A DNA stretch of 64,000 bases from an uncultured Granulosicoccus sp. (GTDB taxonomy: Bacteria; Pseudomonadota; Gammaproteobacteria; Granulosicoccales; Granulosicoccaceae). Positions 1 to 7,886 of the stretch are shown one piece after another. The DNA lies in the NCBI GenBank assembly GCA_947499955.1, contig CANMQI010000002.1, positions 248,001-312,000 of the forward strand. Direction: 5' to 3'. Numbering within the stretch: the first letter of the stretch is position 1; every line of letters begins with the position of its first letter. A program made the position numbers and the translations under genes. The notes beneath the pieces are model-generated. The model saw only the letters and a program-made list of their open reading frames with translations. It was not told where the DNA came from and did not search any database.

Positions 1-242
1 AGTACAAGGAACGTGTGCATCAGGCGCGCGCACTGGGTATGGCGGTGCCGGCTTTTCCAGAGCACCTGGCCGTCGATCATCTGTCCAATACCTGGCATGA
101 CAGCGGCGAGGCCCTGGTCGGAAACTGGATCGGGCTGGTCTATCAGGTCACGCACCGGCAACGAGAGCTTCCCTTCATGGATGGGGTTGACCCGGATGAT
201 CCTCTGGGCTGGCTCGCCGGAGATGTGTCCCGCCTCACTTAA
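1..242 (+). CDS. MetA-like homoserine O-acyltransferase, C-terminal fragment
   Basis: Partial: the reading frame is open from the window edge (codons from base 3) and stops with TAA at 240-242, giving about 79 residues. Key segments are a YKERV start, then NTWHDSGEAL and NWIGLVYQVTH. They match the end of the MetA/HTS family, where E. coli MetA has an ASWRSHG...NWLNYYVYQITPYDL pattern at the same distance from its C-terminus. MetA proteins transfer a succinyl or acetyl group from CoA to homoserine in methionine synthesis. The catalytic Cys/His/Glu lie outside the window, so activity and acyl specificity cannot be judged. The tail after VYQVTH (RQRELPFMDGVDPDDPLGW...) is longer than in E. coli MetA. 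Confidence 0.6.
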   Translation, partial: YKERVHQARALGMAVPAFPEHLAVDHLSNTWHDSGEALVGNWIGLVYQVTHRQRELPFMDGVDPDDPLGWLAGDVSRLT

Positions 243-320
243 ACGAGGGTCCGGCACTAGTAATTCATGCCTCTAGCCGACAAGTGACTGTGGAAAACTG
301 AAACAGTTGCTGTAGATTTC

Positions 321-2447
321 ATGGCTTGGAAAGCAAATGCGTGTTCGGCAGAACCGGGTGTGAGTCGTCTCATTCAGTGGGCGCTGCTGGCGCTGGTGTG
401 GATGGTGGGCACGGTGTCGGCAGCGCCGGTGCCCGCGCCGATGCCCGCGCCGGAACCAGAGCCATTTACCATCGTTGCGGTACCCGACTGGGTAAAGCCA
501 CTGCCTGCGTTTGACCGTGAGCTGGAGCGGTCGGCCGAGTCCTCTCAGGGATATCGTGCGCGCCTGCAGGACTTTCAGTACAACGGTCTGCAGCCTGGCC
601 GGAGTCGCTGGTTCACGGCTGTGGAATTCGAGCTGACCAATCGTTACGGGGTCGAGAATTACTCGGATATCGAGATTTCATTCGACCCCAGTTACGAGGC
701 GCTGCGTCTGCATGAATTATGGATCATGCGCGGCGACAGCCTGATCGACAAGCTCCCCACGGCTCGACTGGATCTGCTGCGTACGGAAAGTGGCCGCCAC
801 GAACTGATCCATGACGGGACAAGAACCCTGGCGATTGTCATCGATGACGTACGCCGTGGCGATCTGGTGCGGTATTCCTATTCTGTCGAAGGCGAGAATC
901 CGATCTTCGAGGGGCATCGTGAGTTCCAAGTCCATACCCAGCTGTGGAGCCCGGTGGATCGCAACCATGCGCGTATCCTGAGCGCGACCGAGCGTCCCCT
1001 GAATCGCCGGGTGCGCGGGGCCGAGGTCGCCATGCAGGTCTCGGAAGAGAACGGTGTGCAGGAGCTGATCATTGATCAGCGAGGCGTGCCGCAATACAGT
1101 GTGGAAGATGACGTGCCCAGCTGGCATTACAACCGTGGCACCGTGGTCTTCAGCGACATGCCAGACTGGCGGTCCGTGGTGGATTGGGCTTTGCCGATGT
1201 ACCGTCTGTCAGACCAACCCGATCCGGATATCGCCACCATCGCCAGTGTGATCCGCAGCTCTCAGGATGATCTGCACGGGCAGATTGGCGCCGCATTGCG
1301 CTGGGTTCAGGAAGAGATTCGTTACTTCGGTGTGGAGCTGGGCAGGAACTCGCACTGGCCGTCGCGGCCGCAAGAGACGCTGGCTCGACGTTTTGGTGAC
1401 TGCAAGGACAAGTCGCTGCTGCTGATGGCCTTGCTGCGTGAACTGGGGGTGGAGGCGCAGGCGGCACTGGTAAATACCAATCGTGGTCTGGAGTCGGCAA
1501 ACTATCCTTACCGATTGCATGCCTTCGATCATGTGGTAGTGCAGGTTCGGCTGGAGGATGGTGTGCATTTTCTGGATCCCACCTTGCGTAATCAGGCCGG
1601 TGATCTGGGCCAGTTACGTGAACCGGATTATGGACGCGCACTGGTACTCTCGCCTGATACCCGCTCGCTGAGCCCCATGAACAGTCCGCAACCTCGTTAC
1701 CGAATGTCCATTCGAAAATCACTGACCCCGGGCGCCGAGGAATCGGAACTGAGCGTGATTACCCGCAAGCAGGGTGGTTGGGCCGAGAACGTACGTCACG
1801 ACCTGCAGACCGAAGGTGAACATGGGCTGGGCAAGGTCTTTCATGCCTACTACGCGGACTATTTCGATGATATCGTGCCCACCGGAGAGCCTGAATTCGT
1901 GGAAGGCCCGGGTGACAGTGTGGTCATCAGCGAGCACTACCGCCTTCCGCAGCTCTGGATGTCGGACGAGAATGTCAGCCACTATCGCTGGGTCTACGCG
2001 GATGAAATCATGGGGTATCTGGACATGCCGGAAACAGTTACCGGCCGGCAACAGCCCTACGAACTGGTACACCCTATTGTCATCGACGAACGCTGGGATG
2101 TGTCGATGCCCACACCGCTACGCCTGGACGATCTGGAAGCTGTCGTTGACACCGAATGGTTCAGCTTCAGCAAGCAGTCCGAGCTGGATGAAGAGGGCCG
2201 CTTGCTGAGCGTCAGCTTTCGCTACCGGACCCTGGTCAATGAAGTGGCTGCCGCGGATCTGGAGGCGTACGCCGCGGCGGTGAATGAGGTGTATGAGCTG
2301 TCCTCGTTCTACATGGAGGACAAACCATCGCTGGGAGCTGCCGTGAAGGATGCCGCCAATGAGTTCACGCAGGCGGGCAGCCTGCATCCCGGTCTCCTGT
2401 TGCTGGGTCTGCTGAGCGTGTGCACACGACGAGTGGTGTCACGATGA
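321..2447 (+). CDS. DUF3857 / transglutaminase-like exported protein
   Basis: A 708-residue protein. A hydrophobic N-terminal segment ending VGTVSAAP looks like a signal peptide. An in-frame GTG at 360 would start directly at SRLIQWALLALVW and give a more conventional leader, so the true start may be 360. A DUF3857 beta-rich region (about residues 60-290) precedes a transglutaminase-like core with the papain-type triad: Cys in RRFGDCKDKS, His in AFDHVVVQV and Asp in HFLDPTLR (about residues 350-425). A hydrophobic stretch (GLLLLGLLSV) lies at the very C-terminus. The family's function is largely unknown; the fold suggests cysteine-dependent cleavage or cross-linking of peptides in the periplasm. 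The stop codon overlaps the start of the acyltransferase gene (ATGA), so it is translationally coupled to three lipid-synthesis genes. Confidence 0.85.
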   Translation: MAWKANACSAEPGVSRLIQWALLALVWMVGTVSAAPVPAPMPAPEPEPFTIVAVPDWVKPLPAFDRELERSAESSQGYRARLQDFQYNGLQPGRSRWFTAVEFELTNRYGVENYSDIEISFDPSYEALRLHELWIMRGDSLIDKLPTARLDLLRTESGRHELIHDGTRTLAIVIDDVRRGDLVRYSYSVEGENPIFEGHREFQVHTQLWSPVDRNHARILSATERPLNRRVRGAEVAMQVSEENGVQELIIDQRGVPQYSVEDDVPSWHYNRGTVVFSDMPDWRSVVDWALPMYRLSDQPDPDIATIASVIRSSQDDLHGQIGAALRWVQEEIRYFGVELGRNSHWPSRPQETLARRFGDCKDKSLLLMALLRELGVEAQAALVNTNRGLESANYPYRLHAFDHVVVQVRLEDGVHFLDPTLRNQAGDLGQLREPDYGRALVLSPDTRSLSPMNSPQPRYRMSIRKSLTPGAEESELSVITRKQGGWAENVRHDLQTEGEHGLGKVFHAYYADYFDDIVPTGEPEFVEGPGDSVVISEHYRLPQLWMSDENVSHYRWVYADEIMGYLDMPETVTGRQQPYELVHPIVIDERWDVSMPTPLRLDDLEAVVDTEWFSFSKQSELDEEGRLLSVSFRYRTLVNEVAAADLEAYAAAVNEVYELSSFYMEDKPSLGAAVKDAANEFTQAGSLHPGLLLLGLLSVCTRRVVSR

Positions 2448-3103
2448 TGAAGCGGATACTGAGCTGGCTGAGCGCCAGTGCCATCGTGATCTTCGCCCGG
2501 TTGATCACGGCCGTGCACGCACGCTGGCAAGGTTGTGAACCGAGAGAGACACAACGTATCTATTATGCCAATCATTGCAGTCATGGCGATTTCGTGCTGT
2601 TGTGGACGGTATTGCCGGCCTCGATGCGGCAGGCCACGCGGCCAGTTGCCGGTGCCGATTACTGGTCGGGTTCGGCGCTGAAGCGATTCATTGGCAGCGA
2701 TGTCTTTCGCTCGGTGCTCATCGAGCGCAATCCGGTCAATCGCGAACAGAATCCTGTTGCCCAGATGACGCAGGCGCTGGATGCCGGTGACTCGCTCATC
2801 GTGTTCCCGGAAGGCACACGAAATACCGGCAACACGCGTCTGCTGCCGTTCAAGAGCGGCCTGTTTCATCTGGCCGAGTCCCGTCCCGATGTCGAGCTGA
2901 TTCCGGTGTGGATCAGCAATCTGAATCGCGTATTGCCCAAGGGTGAAATCATTCCGATCCCGCTGGTCTGCAGTGTCACCTTCGGGGCCCCGCTGCTGCG
3001 GATACCCGAAGAAGGCAAGGCGGCTTTTCTGGCCCGAGCCGAACAGTCCCTGCTTGCCCTGGCAATGCAGGAGGCCGGTATTGATAATGAGAGCATGTCA
3101 TGA
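2444..3103 (+). CDS. PlsC-like 1-acyl-glycerol-3-phosphate acyltransferase
   Basis: A 219-residue lysophospholipid acyltransferase-family protein. The catalytic H-x4-D motif is visible as NHCSHGDF (about residue 45), and the second substrate-binding block as FPEGTRNTGN (about residue 125). Both are hallmarks of the PlsC superfamily, which transfers an acyl chain to lysophosphatidic acid or a similar acceptor at the inner membrane. One hydrophobic N-terminal segment could anchor it. I chose the ATG at 2444 because it overlaps the upstream TGA as ATGA; a GTG at 2420 would add eight residues inside the upstream gene. It ends in an ATGA overlap with the CdsA-like gene, so it very probably supplies phosphatidate to that enzyme. 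It may not be the housekeeping PlsC of this genome. Confidence 0.88.
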   Translation: MMKRILSWLSASAIVIFARLITAVHARWQGCEPRETQRIYYANHCSHGDFVLLWTVLPASMRQATRPVAGADYWSGSALKRFIGSDVFRSVLIERNPVNREQNPVAQMTQALDAGDSLIVFPEGTRNTGNTRLLPFKSGLFHLAESRPDVELIPVWISNLNRVLPKGEIIPIPLVCSVTFGAPLLRIPEEGKAAFLARAEQSLLALAMQEAGIDNESMS

Positions 3104-4065
3104 ATGAATCGCGTTCCGACCTGCTGTTGCTGCTGGCAGGTGTCGGAGGTGTATTGATCATCGCAACCGTCATTGGCCAGTGGCTGGCCCTGCGGCAGAA
3201 AGACAAGGCTGCCGACAGCCAGGCTCAGGTGTCGGTCATCGACAATCTGAATGCCAGAATCAATGCCTGGTGGGCCATGGTGGTACTGATCGGACTGGCC
3301 TTCCTGGGGGGCAAGGCCGGGGTCATCATCCTGTTCGGTTTCTGCTCCTTTGCCGCCCTGCGTGAGTTCGTCACGCTGACACAGACCCGGCGAGATGATC
3401 ACTGGGCATTGGCGGCCGCATTCTTCGTGGTCCTGCCAATGCAATACGCTCTTATCTGGTACGAGTGGTACGGTCTGTATTCGATCTTCATACCGGTGTA
3501 TGCCTTCTTGTTGCTGCCGATGCTGGCGGCCTTGCGCGGCAGCACCGAGCATTACCTGGTGAGGGTGGCCGAGACGCAGTGGGCATTGATGATCTGCGTG
3601 TTCTGTGCCTCCCATGTGCCGGCGCTACTGACCTTGCAGATCCCCGGCTATGAGGGGCGTCAGGTTCTGCTCATCGCCTATCTGGTGGTGGTGGTACAGA
3701 TCAGCGATGTTCTGCAGTACGTCTGGGGAAAGCTGCTGGGCAGGCGACGTATTGCACCGGCGCTGTCACCGTCGAAGACCGTGGAAGGTGCTGTGGGCGG
3801 CATACTCAGCGCAACGCTGATCGGTGCCATGTTGTGGTGGATCACACCGTTCACGCCCCTGCAGTCTGCGGGCATGGCACTGGCCTGCACGCTGATGGGC
3901 TTCATGGGCGGACTGGTGCTCTCGGCCATCAAGCGTGACCGCGGCGTCAAGGACTGGGGGCACCTGATCGCCGGTCACGGTGGTTTCATCGATCGTATGG
4001 ACTCGGTACTGTTCTCGGCACCGGTGTTCTTCCACCTCGTGCGTTATGGTTGGGATGCATCATGA
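3100..4065 (+). CDS. CdsA-like phosphatidate cytidylyltransferase
   Basis: A 321-residue polytopic membrane protein. The CDP-diglyceride synthase signature is present near the C-terminus as SAIKRDRGVKDWGHLIAGHGG followed by FIDRMDSVLFSAP. This contains the conserved KR, KD, HGG and DRxD residues that bind Mg2+ and CTP. SPSKTVEGAVGG, a family motif, precedes it. The family converts phosphatidate plus CTP to CDP-diacylglycerol. The gene overlaps both neighbours by four bases (ATGA at 3100 and at 4062). The pairing of a CdsA paralogue with an acyltransferase and a CDP-alcohol transferase resembles E. coli ynbAB, rather than the housekeeping cdsA that lies near dxr and the bam genes in most Proteobacteria. 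Confidence 0.9.
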   Translation: MNESRSDLLLLLAGVGGVLIIATVIGQWLALRQKDKAADSQAQVSVIDNLNARINAWWAMVVLIGLAFLGGKAGVIILFGFCSFAALREFVTLTQTRRDDHWALAAAFFVVLPMQYALIWYEWYGLYSIFIPVYAFLLLPMLAALRGSTEHYLVRVAETQWALMICVFCASHVPALLTLQIPGYEGRQVLLIAYLVVVVQISDVLQYVWGKLLGRRRIAPALSPSKTVEGAVGGILSATLIGAMLWWITPFTPLQSAGMALACTLMGFMGGLVLSAIKRDRGVKDWGHLIAGHGGFIDRMDSVLFSAPVFFHLVRYGWDAS

Positions 4066-4805
4066 GACGTCAGGAGAAACAGCCCACTACGGCGTCCGAC
4101 CAGGAACAACTGCGGCTGCAGGCTCGCACGCAGGAGCAGAGGCGGGCACAGCCGGAAACGGATGCACCTGTGGACAGGCGTCCGCTTGCCAGTCGATCCA
4201 CGCGCTGGGCCGTCAGCCTGTCCCAGCATCTGGCTGCCACAGCGATCACACCCAACCAGATTTCGTATTGCAGTATCGTGGCGGCGGTGTTGGCACTGCT
4301 GCTATTGATGGCGACCAGCCAGCTCGACTCCTCGGGCTGGATCAGTCTGTGTCTGCTGCTGGCGGCGGTGATGTGTCAGTTGCGCCTGCTGTGTAATCTG
4401 ATGGACGGTATGGTGGCAATCGAGGCCGGCAAGCAGACACGCGATGGGGCGGTGTGGAATGAGTTACCGGATCGGATTGCCGATGTCCTGTTTCTGGTGG
4501 GAGCCGGCATGGCAGCCGGGTTCATTTCCCTTGGCTGGGCTGCGGCAGCACTGGCAGTCTCTACCGCCTATGTGCGGGAACTGGGCAAGGGGATCGATGG
4601 TGTGGTTGATTTTGCGGGCCCAATGGCCAAACCGCATCGTATGGCCTTGTTGACTCTGGCGCTATTGCTGGCAGCCATCGTCAACCTGTTTGCGGAGCCC
4701 TTGTTGTATCAGCAGATACTGGAGTGGACATTGTGGCTGCTGTGTGCTGGCTGTCTGGCAACGCTGTATCGACGTAGCAGTGCATTGCTGCAGCGGCTGC
4801 AATAG
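4062..4805 (+). CDS. CDP-alcohol phosphatidyltransferase family protein
   Basis: A 247-residue protein with a charged N-terminus followed by several membrane segments. The start is the ATG at 4062, in an ATGA overlap with the cytidylyltransferase stop; an ATG at 4050 is less likely. The family signature D-x2-DG-x2-AR-x8-G-x3-D-x3-D is recognisable but altered: the sequence runs NLMDGMVAIEAG, then DGAVWNELPDRIAD. Relative to the consensus the first Asp is Asn, the Arg is Ile and the third Asp is Asn, while the DG pair, the glycine and the last Asp remain. The family displaces CMP from CDP-diacylglycerol with an alcohol. With the three genes before it, this would finish a dedicated phospholipid pathway. 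The head group cannot be read from sequence. Confidence 0.82.
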   Translation: MRRQEKQPTTASDQEQLRLQARTQEQRRAQPETDAPVDRRPLASRSTRWAVSLSQHLAATAITPNQISYCSIVAAVLALLLLMATSQLDSSGWISLCLLLAAVMCQLRLLCNLMDGMVAIEAGKQTRDGAVWNELPDRIADVLFLVGAGMAAGFISLGWAAAALAVSTAYVRELGKGIDGVVDFAGPMAKPHRMALLTLALLLAAIVNLFAEPLLYQQILEWTLWLLCAGCLATLYRRSSALLQRLQ

Positions 4806-4985
4806 GCGGGCTGGCTCGCTATCGGTAGCACCTGCCACGCTAGTCTGATGGGCCCGAGGCAATCAGATCATTGAGCAATGACGGACTTCCGTGTCCGCCG
4901 TTCAGTCCCGGATTGGCCTCAGTTGAAGTACTGCTCTGAGTGCCTTGCCGTCACGCGATCGTCATGCGCGCCAAGTGACTCATGC
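4806..4985. other. Convergent intergenic gap, no gene seen
   Basis: 180 bases between the end of the lipid operon (+) and the DUF3618 gene (-). I see no convincing terminator hairpin or small ORF. Confidence 0.5.
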
Positions 4986-6002
4986 TCAAGCGGTAGATGC
5001 TGGCTCGTTCCTGGCTGAATCCGCTTTCGCATCAGCCTTGCTCAAGGCATCACTTGCTGTCTCTCTGACGTCTTCAGCGGTTTTCTCCAGGTGCTCACGT
5101 GCGGCACTGGCGCCTTGTGTCAGTTTCTCACCTGCCACCTGCTCCACATCATCGGTAATGGCGTCTGATCGTTGTCCGGCCAGACGATCCTCTACTCTGG
5201 TGGGCGGCAATAACGCACCAATCAACGCGCCCAATGCGATACCTGCTGCACCGACAACCAGTGGTTGTTCACGCATGAATCGCGATGCATCATCAGCGCT
5301 CGAGCGCATGGAGCCACGGAAGTCCTGCATCTGACCATCCGCTCTGTCACGCCAGTCCTGTGCGGCATGGCGGGCGCGAGCCGCTTCCTGCCGATAACGA
5401 TATTCCGCTTCGTCTTTCACGTCGGCAAGGGATTCAAGCGCCTCGTTACCAGCCTCCTTCGCCTTGTCGATCAGTGACTGCTCGTCCTCATCCGAGTATT
5501 GGCCTGAGTCGGCGTGCATGCGATCTCCGGGATAGCGTGTCTCGCCGCTATCGATGTCTTCTCCCGGTCGGAAGCCTTCCGACACCGCGCTATAGGATGA
5601 GCCTGGCTGCCGATACACGTCGCTATCACGAAACTCGCCTACACGAGTATCTCGATACCCATTGTCGGCGTATCGGCCATATCCTGAACGGTAACGAGCG
5701 TAGTCATCGTCGTAACCGCGCTCAGGCCCTCTGGATCGGGATGAATTCTGCGACATGGCCATCCAGGCCAGACCAACGCCGGTCAGTATCATGGGCACCG
5801 GATTGTCTCTGACGGTGCGCCCCAGGTTGTTGGCCATCTCCCCACCGTTGCCCTTGAACAGGCCCATGGCCTGTTCGATCATCTGACTGGGCGAGAAGTG
5901 TTCCTCTATCTGCGACAGAGTACGGTTGATTTCGGAACGTTTCTCATTGGCGCGTTCCTCGAGCTCTCTGGGACTTTCACTATGTGTGTTTGAATGGTTC
6001 AT
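4986..6002 (-). CDS. DUF3618-like membrane-associated protein
   Basis: A 338-residue protein. Residues 1-90 match the DUF3618 pattern: ANEKRSEINRTLSQIEEHFS and PSQMIEQAMGLF, then a hydrophobic segment NPVPMILTGVGLAWMAM. The middle is rich in Arg, Tyr, Ser and Asp and probably disordered. It is followed by a helical, Ala/Glu/Lys-rich part and a second hydrophobic segment, PLVVGAAGIALGALIGALL, similar to the anchor of the YqjD/ElaB family. The last 60 residues are again helical. Function is unknown; proteins of this kind are usually membrane-bound and stress-induced. The ATG overlaps the stop of the upstream holin-X-like gene (5999-6002), so the two are co-translated. Confidence 0.7.
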   Translation of the reverse strand: MNHSNTHSESPRELEERANEKRSEINRTLSQIEEHFSPSQMIEQAMGLFKGNGGEMANNLGRTVRDNPVPMILTGVGLAWMAMSQNSSRSRGPERGYDDDYARYRSGYGRYADNGYRDTRVGEFRDSDVYRQPGSSYSAVSEGFRPGEDIDSGETRYPGDRMHADSGQYSDEDEQSLIDKAKEAGNEALESLADVKDEAEYRYRQEAARARHAAQDWRDRADGQMQDFRGSMRSSADDASRFMREQPLVVGAAGIALGALIGALLPPTRVEDRLAGQRSDAITDDVEQVAGEKLTQGASAAREHLEKTAEDVRETASDALSKADAKADSARNEPASTA

Positions 6003-6436
6003 GACAGTTTGTTCTCCACCAGTCGTTTGTCCTTTTGCAAGGAGTTCTGAGTTCTTGAAGGGGCCAGGTTGTCAGCTGACAACTTCTTCTTGCCCGCCTG
6101 CAACATGATCACGCCGATAACCGTGACAACGATTCCGACAATCAGTGTGGCTACCCAGGCGGATAGCTGTGTCAGCTGTGCAAGGGCAAGACAGACAGCT
6201 GCCAGCAGGACCATTGCGCCTGCCAGTAGTACAACTCCGGATAACAGCAGACTGGTCGCGCCAGTCTTCAGGTCTTCGACTGAATGTCCGATTTCGGCTC
6301 TGGCCATACTCATTTCGGTGCCCACCAGATCACTGATGTCGGAACCGAGCTTGGTCAGGAGTCCGCTCACCGATTTTTCGTCGTAGCCTGCATGCTGCTG
6401 ACCACGGGGTTCCATGGTTGGGTTATCAATTGGCAT
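5999..6436 (-). CDS. Holin-X / YqjE-like small membrane protein
   Basis: 145 residues. An amphipathic N-terminal helix (SVSGLLTKLGSDISDLVGTE, then MSMARAEIGHSVEDL) precedes two adjacent membrane helices (about residues 60-85 and 92-112) and a basic tail. This is the layout of the 'phage holin family / actinobacterial Holin-X' and YqjE proteins, which are not phage genes in this context. It lies between the DUF3618-like gene (4-base overlap) and the next upstream gene (6-base gap), a layout reminiscent of the E. coli yqjDEK membrane/stress operon. Role unknown. Confidence 0.75.
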   Translation of the reverse strand: MPIDNPTMEPRGQQHAGYDEKSVSGLLTKLGSDISDLVGTEMSMARAEIGHSVEDLKTGATSLLLSGVVLLAGAMVLLAAVCLALAQLTQLSAWVATLIVGIVVTVIGVIMLQAGKKKLSADNLAPSRTQNSLQKDKRLVENKLS

Positions 6437-6442
6437 GATATC

Positions 6443-7174
6443 TTATGCTCCTTCTGATTCTTCAACGGATTGGGTGCTCGTGCTGGTGCTTTTCCCAGCA
6501 GGCGTCACAGGTGGGTTGACCCGAGGGCGTTCCTGAGCTGTGCTCGTGTTTGGCGAGGCGGCAGTATCCACAGCGCCGCTGCTGCCGGTAAAGCGCTCTG
6601 TCTCACGCTGATGTGCCTGCATCGAGGGAGAGTGGCGATCCGTTCCGGCGTAAGGCGAGGGACGTCTGATGCTGGTGCTGCGGCCGTAATCCGAGGCATG
6701 GCGTTCATTGTGGTCTGAGCCACTACCCATATATTCTCGACTGTCGCGCTCGGCGCTGGCCTTGAAGAAGCGTGATGCAGCAACGCCAATGGCAATGCTG
6801 CCCAGCATGAACAGGCCCGGATTCTCTCGTGCCAGTTTGCGAGTGTCGTGAGCCAGTTCGTCGATCGAACTGTTGCTGATCTTCTCGGACAGGCCCGACA
6901 TGGAGTCGGCTATCTCTCGGGTGTAGTGGCCCAGAGGATGATCCTCCTCCTTCAATGCGCTGGCAGCTTCGTCCACCGCAGACGAGAGTGTATCGACCTG
7001 TGAGGCGACTGCATCCTGGCCTTTTTCGAACTGCTTTTCGGCATGCTTCCGAGTGGTGTCTTTCGCCTCGTCTGCGAGCTGAGCGGTTTCCTTCTTGATG
7101 GTGTCACTGGCCTTGTCGGCTTCATCAGCAATATGCGATGACGTGTTCTTCGATGAAATCTTGTCGTTCGTCAT
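6443..7174 (-). CDS. YqjD-like, nutrient-deprivation-type membrane protein
   Basis: A 243-residue protein. The N-terminal 100 residues are strongly helical and charged (ADEADKASDTIKKETAQLAD, repeated Lys/Glu/Ala heptads). The segment LARENPGLFMLGSIAIGVAA (about residues 113-132) is the single membrane anchor, with the ENPG motif common to YqjD/ElaB-like proteins. The C-terminal third is Ser/Thr/Pro-rich and probably disordered. It heads the three-gene unit and is followed after 6 bases by the YqjE-like gene. Similar proteins are annotated as nutrient-deprivation-induced, but I see no regulator site that proves stress control here. Confidence 0.65.
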   Translation of the reverse strand: MTNDKISSKNTSSHIADEADKASDTIKKETAQLADEAKDTTRKHAEKQFEKGQDAVASQVDTLSSAVDEAASALKEEDHPLGHYTREIADSMSGLSEKISNSSIDELAHDTRKLARENPGLFMLGSIAIGVAASRFFKASAERDSREYMGSGSDHNERHASDYGRSTSIRRPSPYAGTDRHSPSMQAHQRETERFTGSSGAVDTAASPNTSTAQERPRVNPPVTPAGKSTSTSTQSVEESEGA

Positions 7175-7395
7175 GACTCTTACCTCTGTTGATTCAAATG
7201 TTCAACGTCTTGTCGGTTGTCAGAGAGCCTGGTGCTTCCCGGCTCTTCGAGAGTCATACTGAGGAACTTTGTGAGCTGTATCACATGGGTTGCAAATTAT
7301 TCGAGAGGCCGTGTAATTGCTTCATTGCAGCCTGAAATGGGACGGCAAGAGGGAAAGGTCACCGCATTGTCATTGTCGAGCAATGCGGTGTTTCA

Positions 7396-7854
7396 TCAGT
7401 TGCCCTTGGCAAGTCGGCGACGATTTGCGCTGACGCGCGATGTGTAGGGGCGCGTTATCCGACTTTCCGCCTTGCGTTGCGCGCGTTGCCAACCGGCATC
7501 GTTGTCACCGTCGAGCATGCCTGTCCACATGTCATACCAGAACATGGCTGGGGCCTGCATCAGCTGGTTCTGCATTTCCAGCAAGGCGTCCTCCTTCTCG
7601 GAGAACATTTTCCGAGTCTCTTTTTCGGCTTTCAGTGGATTGAACATCCACATCATGGGCAGGCTGGTCAGTCGCATGGTCATGACCGTTGCGACATCCA
7701 TCAGGTAGTTGTCTGGTTTTCTGGTTTTCACGTGCATTTCATCCGTCGATTCAGGGGGTGTTGAAGCAGGCGGGTGGTTGCGAGCTTCATGCGGATGATC
7801 CTGCGCCAGTCGACGTGCATTTCTTCGAGAAGTGAAATTGTTACCCAACGCCAA
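7396..7854 (-). CDS. Conserved-looking protein of unknown function
   Basis: Up to 152 residues. I do not recognise the family. A basic, low-complexity N-terminus (residues 1-39) precedes a compact core from about residue 40: NYLMDVATVMTMRLTSLPMM, then NPLKAEKETRKMFSEKEDAL, then PAMFWYDMWTGML, and a basic tail. The core has alternating hydrophobic and charged helices, and might sit at a membrane surface. An internal ATG at 7737 would start at HVKTRKPDNYL and give a 113-residue protein; neither start has a strong Shine-Dalgarno sequence. It is separated from the membrane-protein trio by 221 bases and from guaD by about 30. Confidence 0.5.
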   Translation of the reverse strand: MALGNNFTSRRNARRLAQDHPHEARNHPPASTPPESTDEMHVKTRKPDNYLMDVATVMTMRLTSLPMMWMFNPLKAEKETRKMFSEKEDALLEMQNQLMQAPAMFWYDMWTGMLDGDNDAGWQRAQRKAESRITRPYTSRVSANRRRLAKGN

Positions 7855-7886
7855 AGGCAGACAAGCACCAGGGGTGATAGCAGGTT

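Noticed and set aside
5999..6436. Phage holin, hence prophage remnant
   Set aside because: The holin-X family name is misleading; the gene lies in a YqjDE-like bacterial operon with no phage genes nearby.
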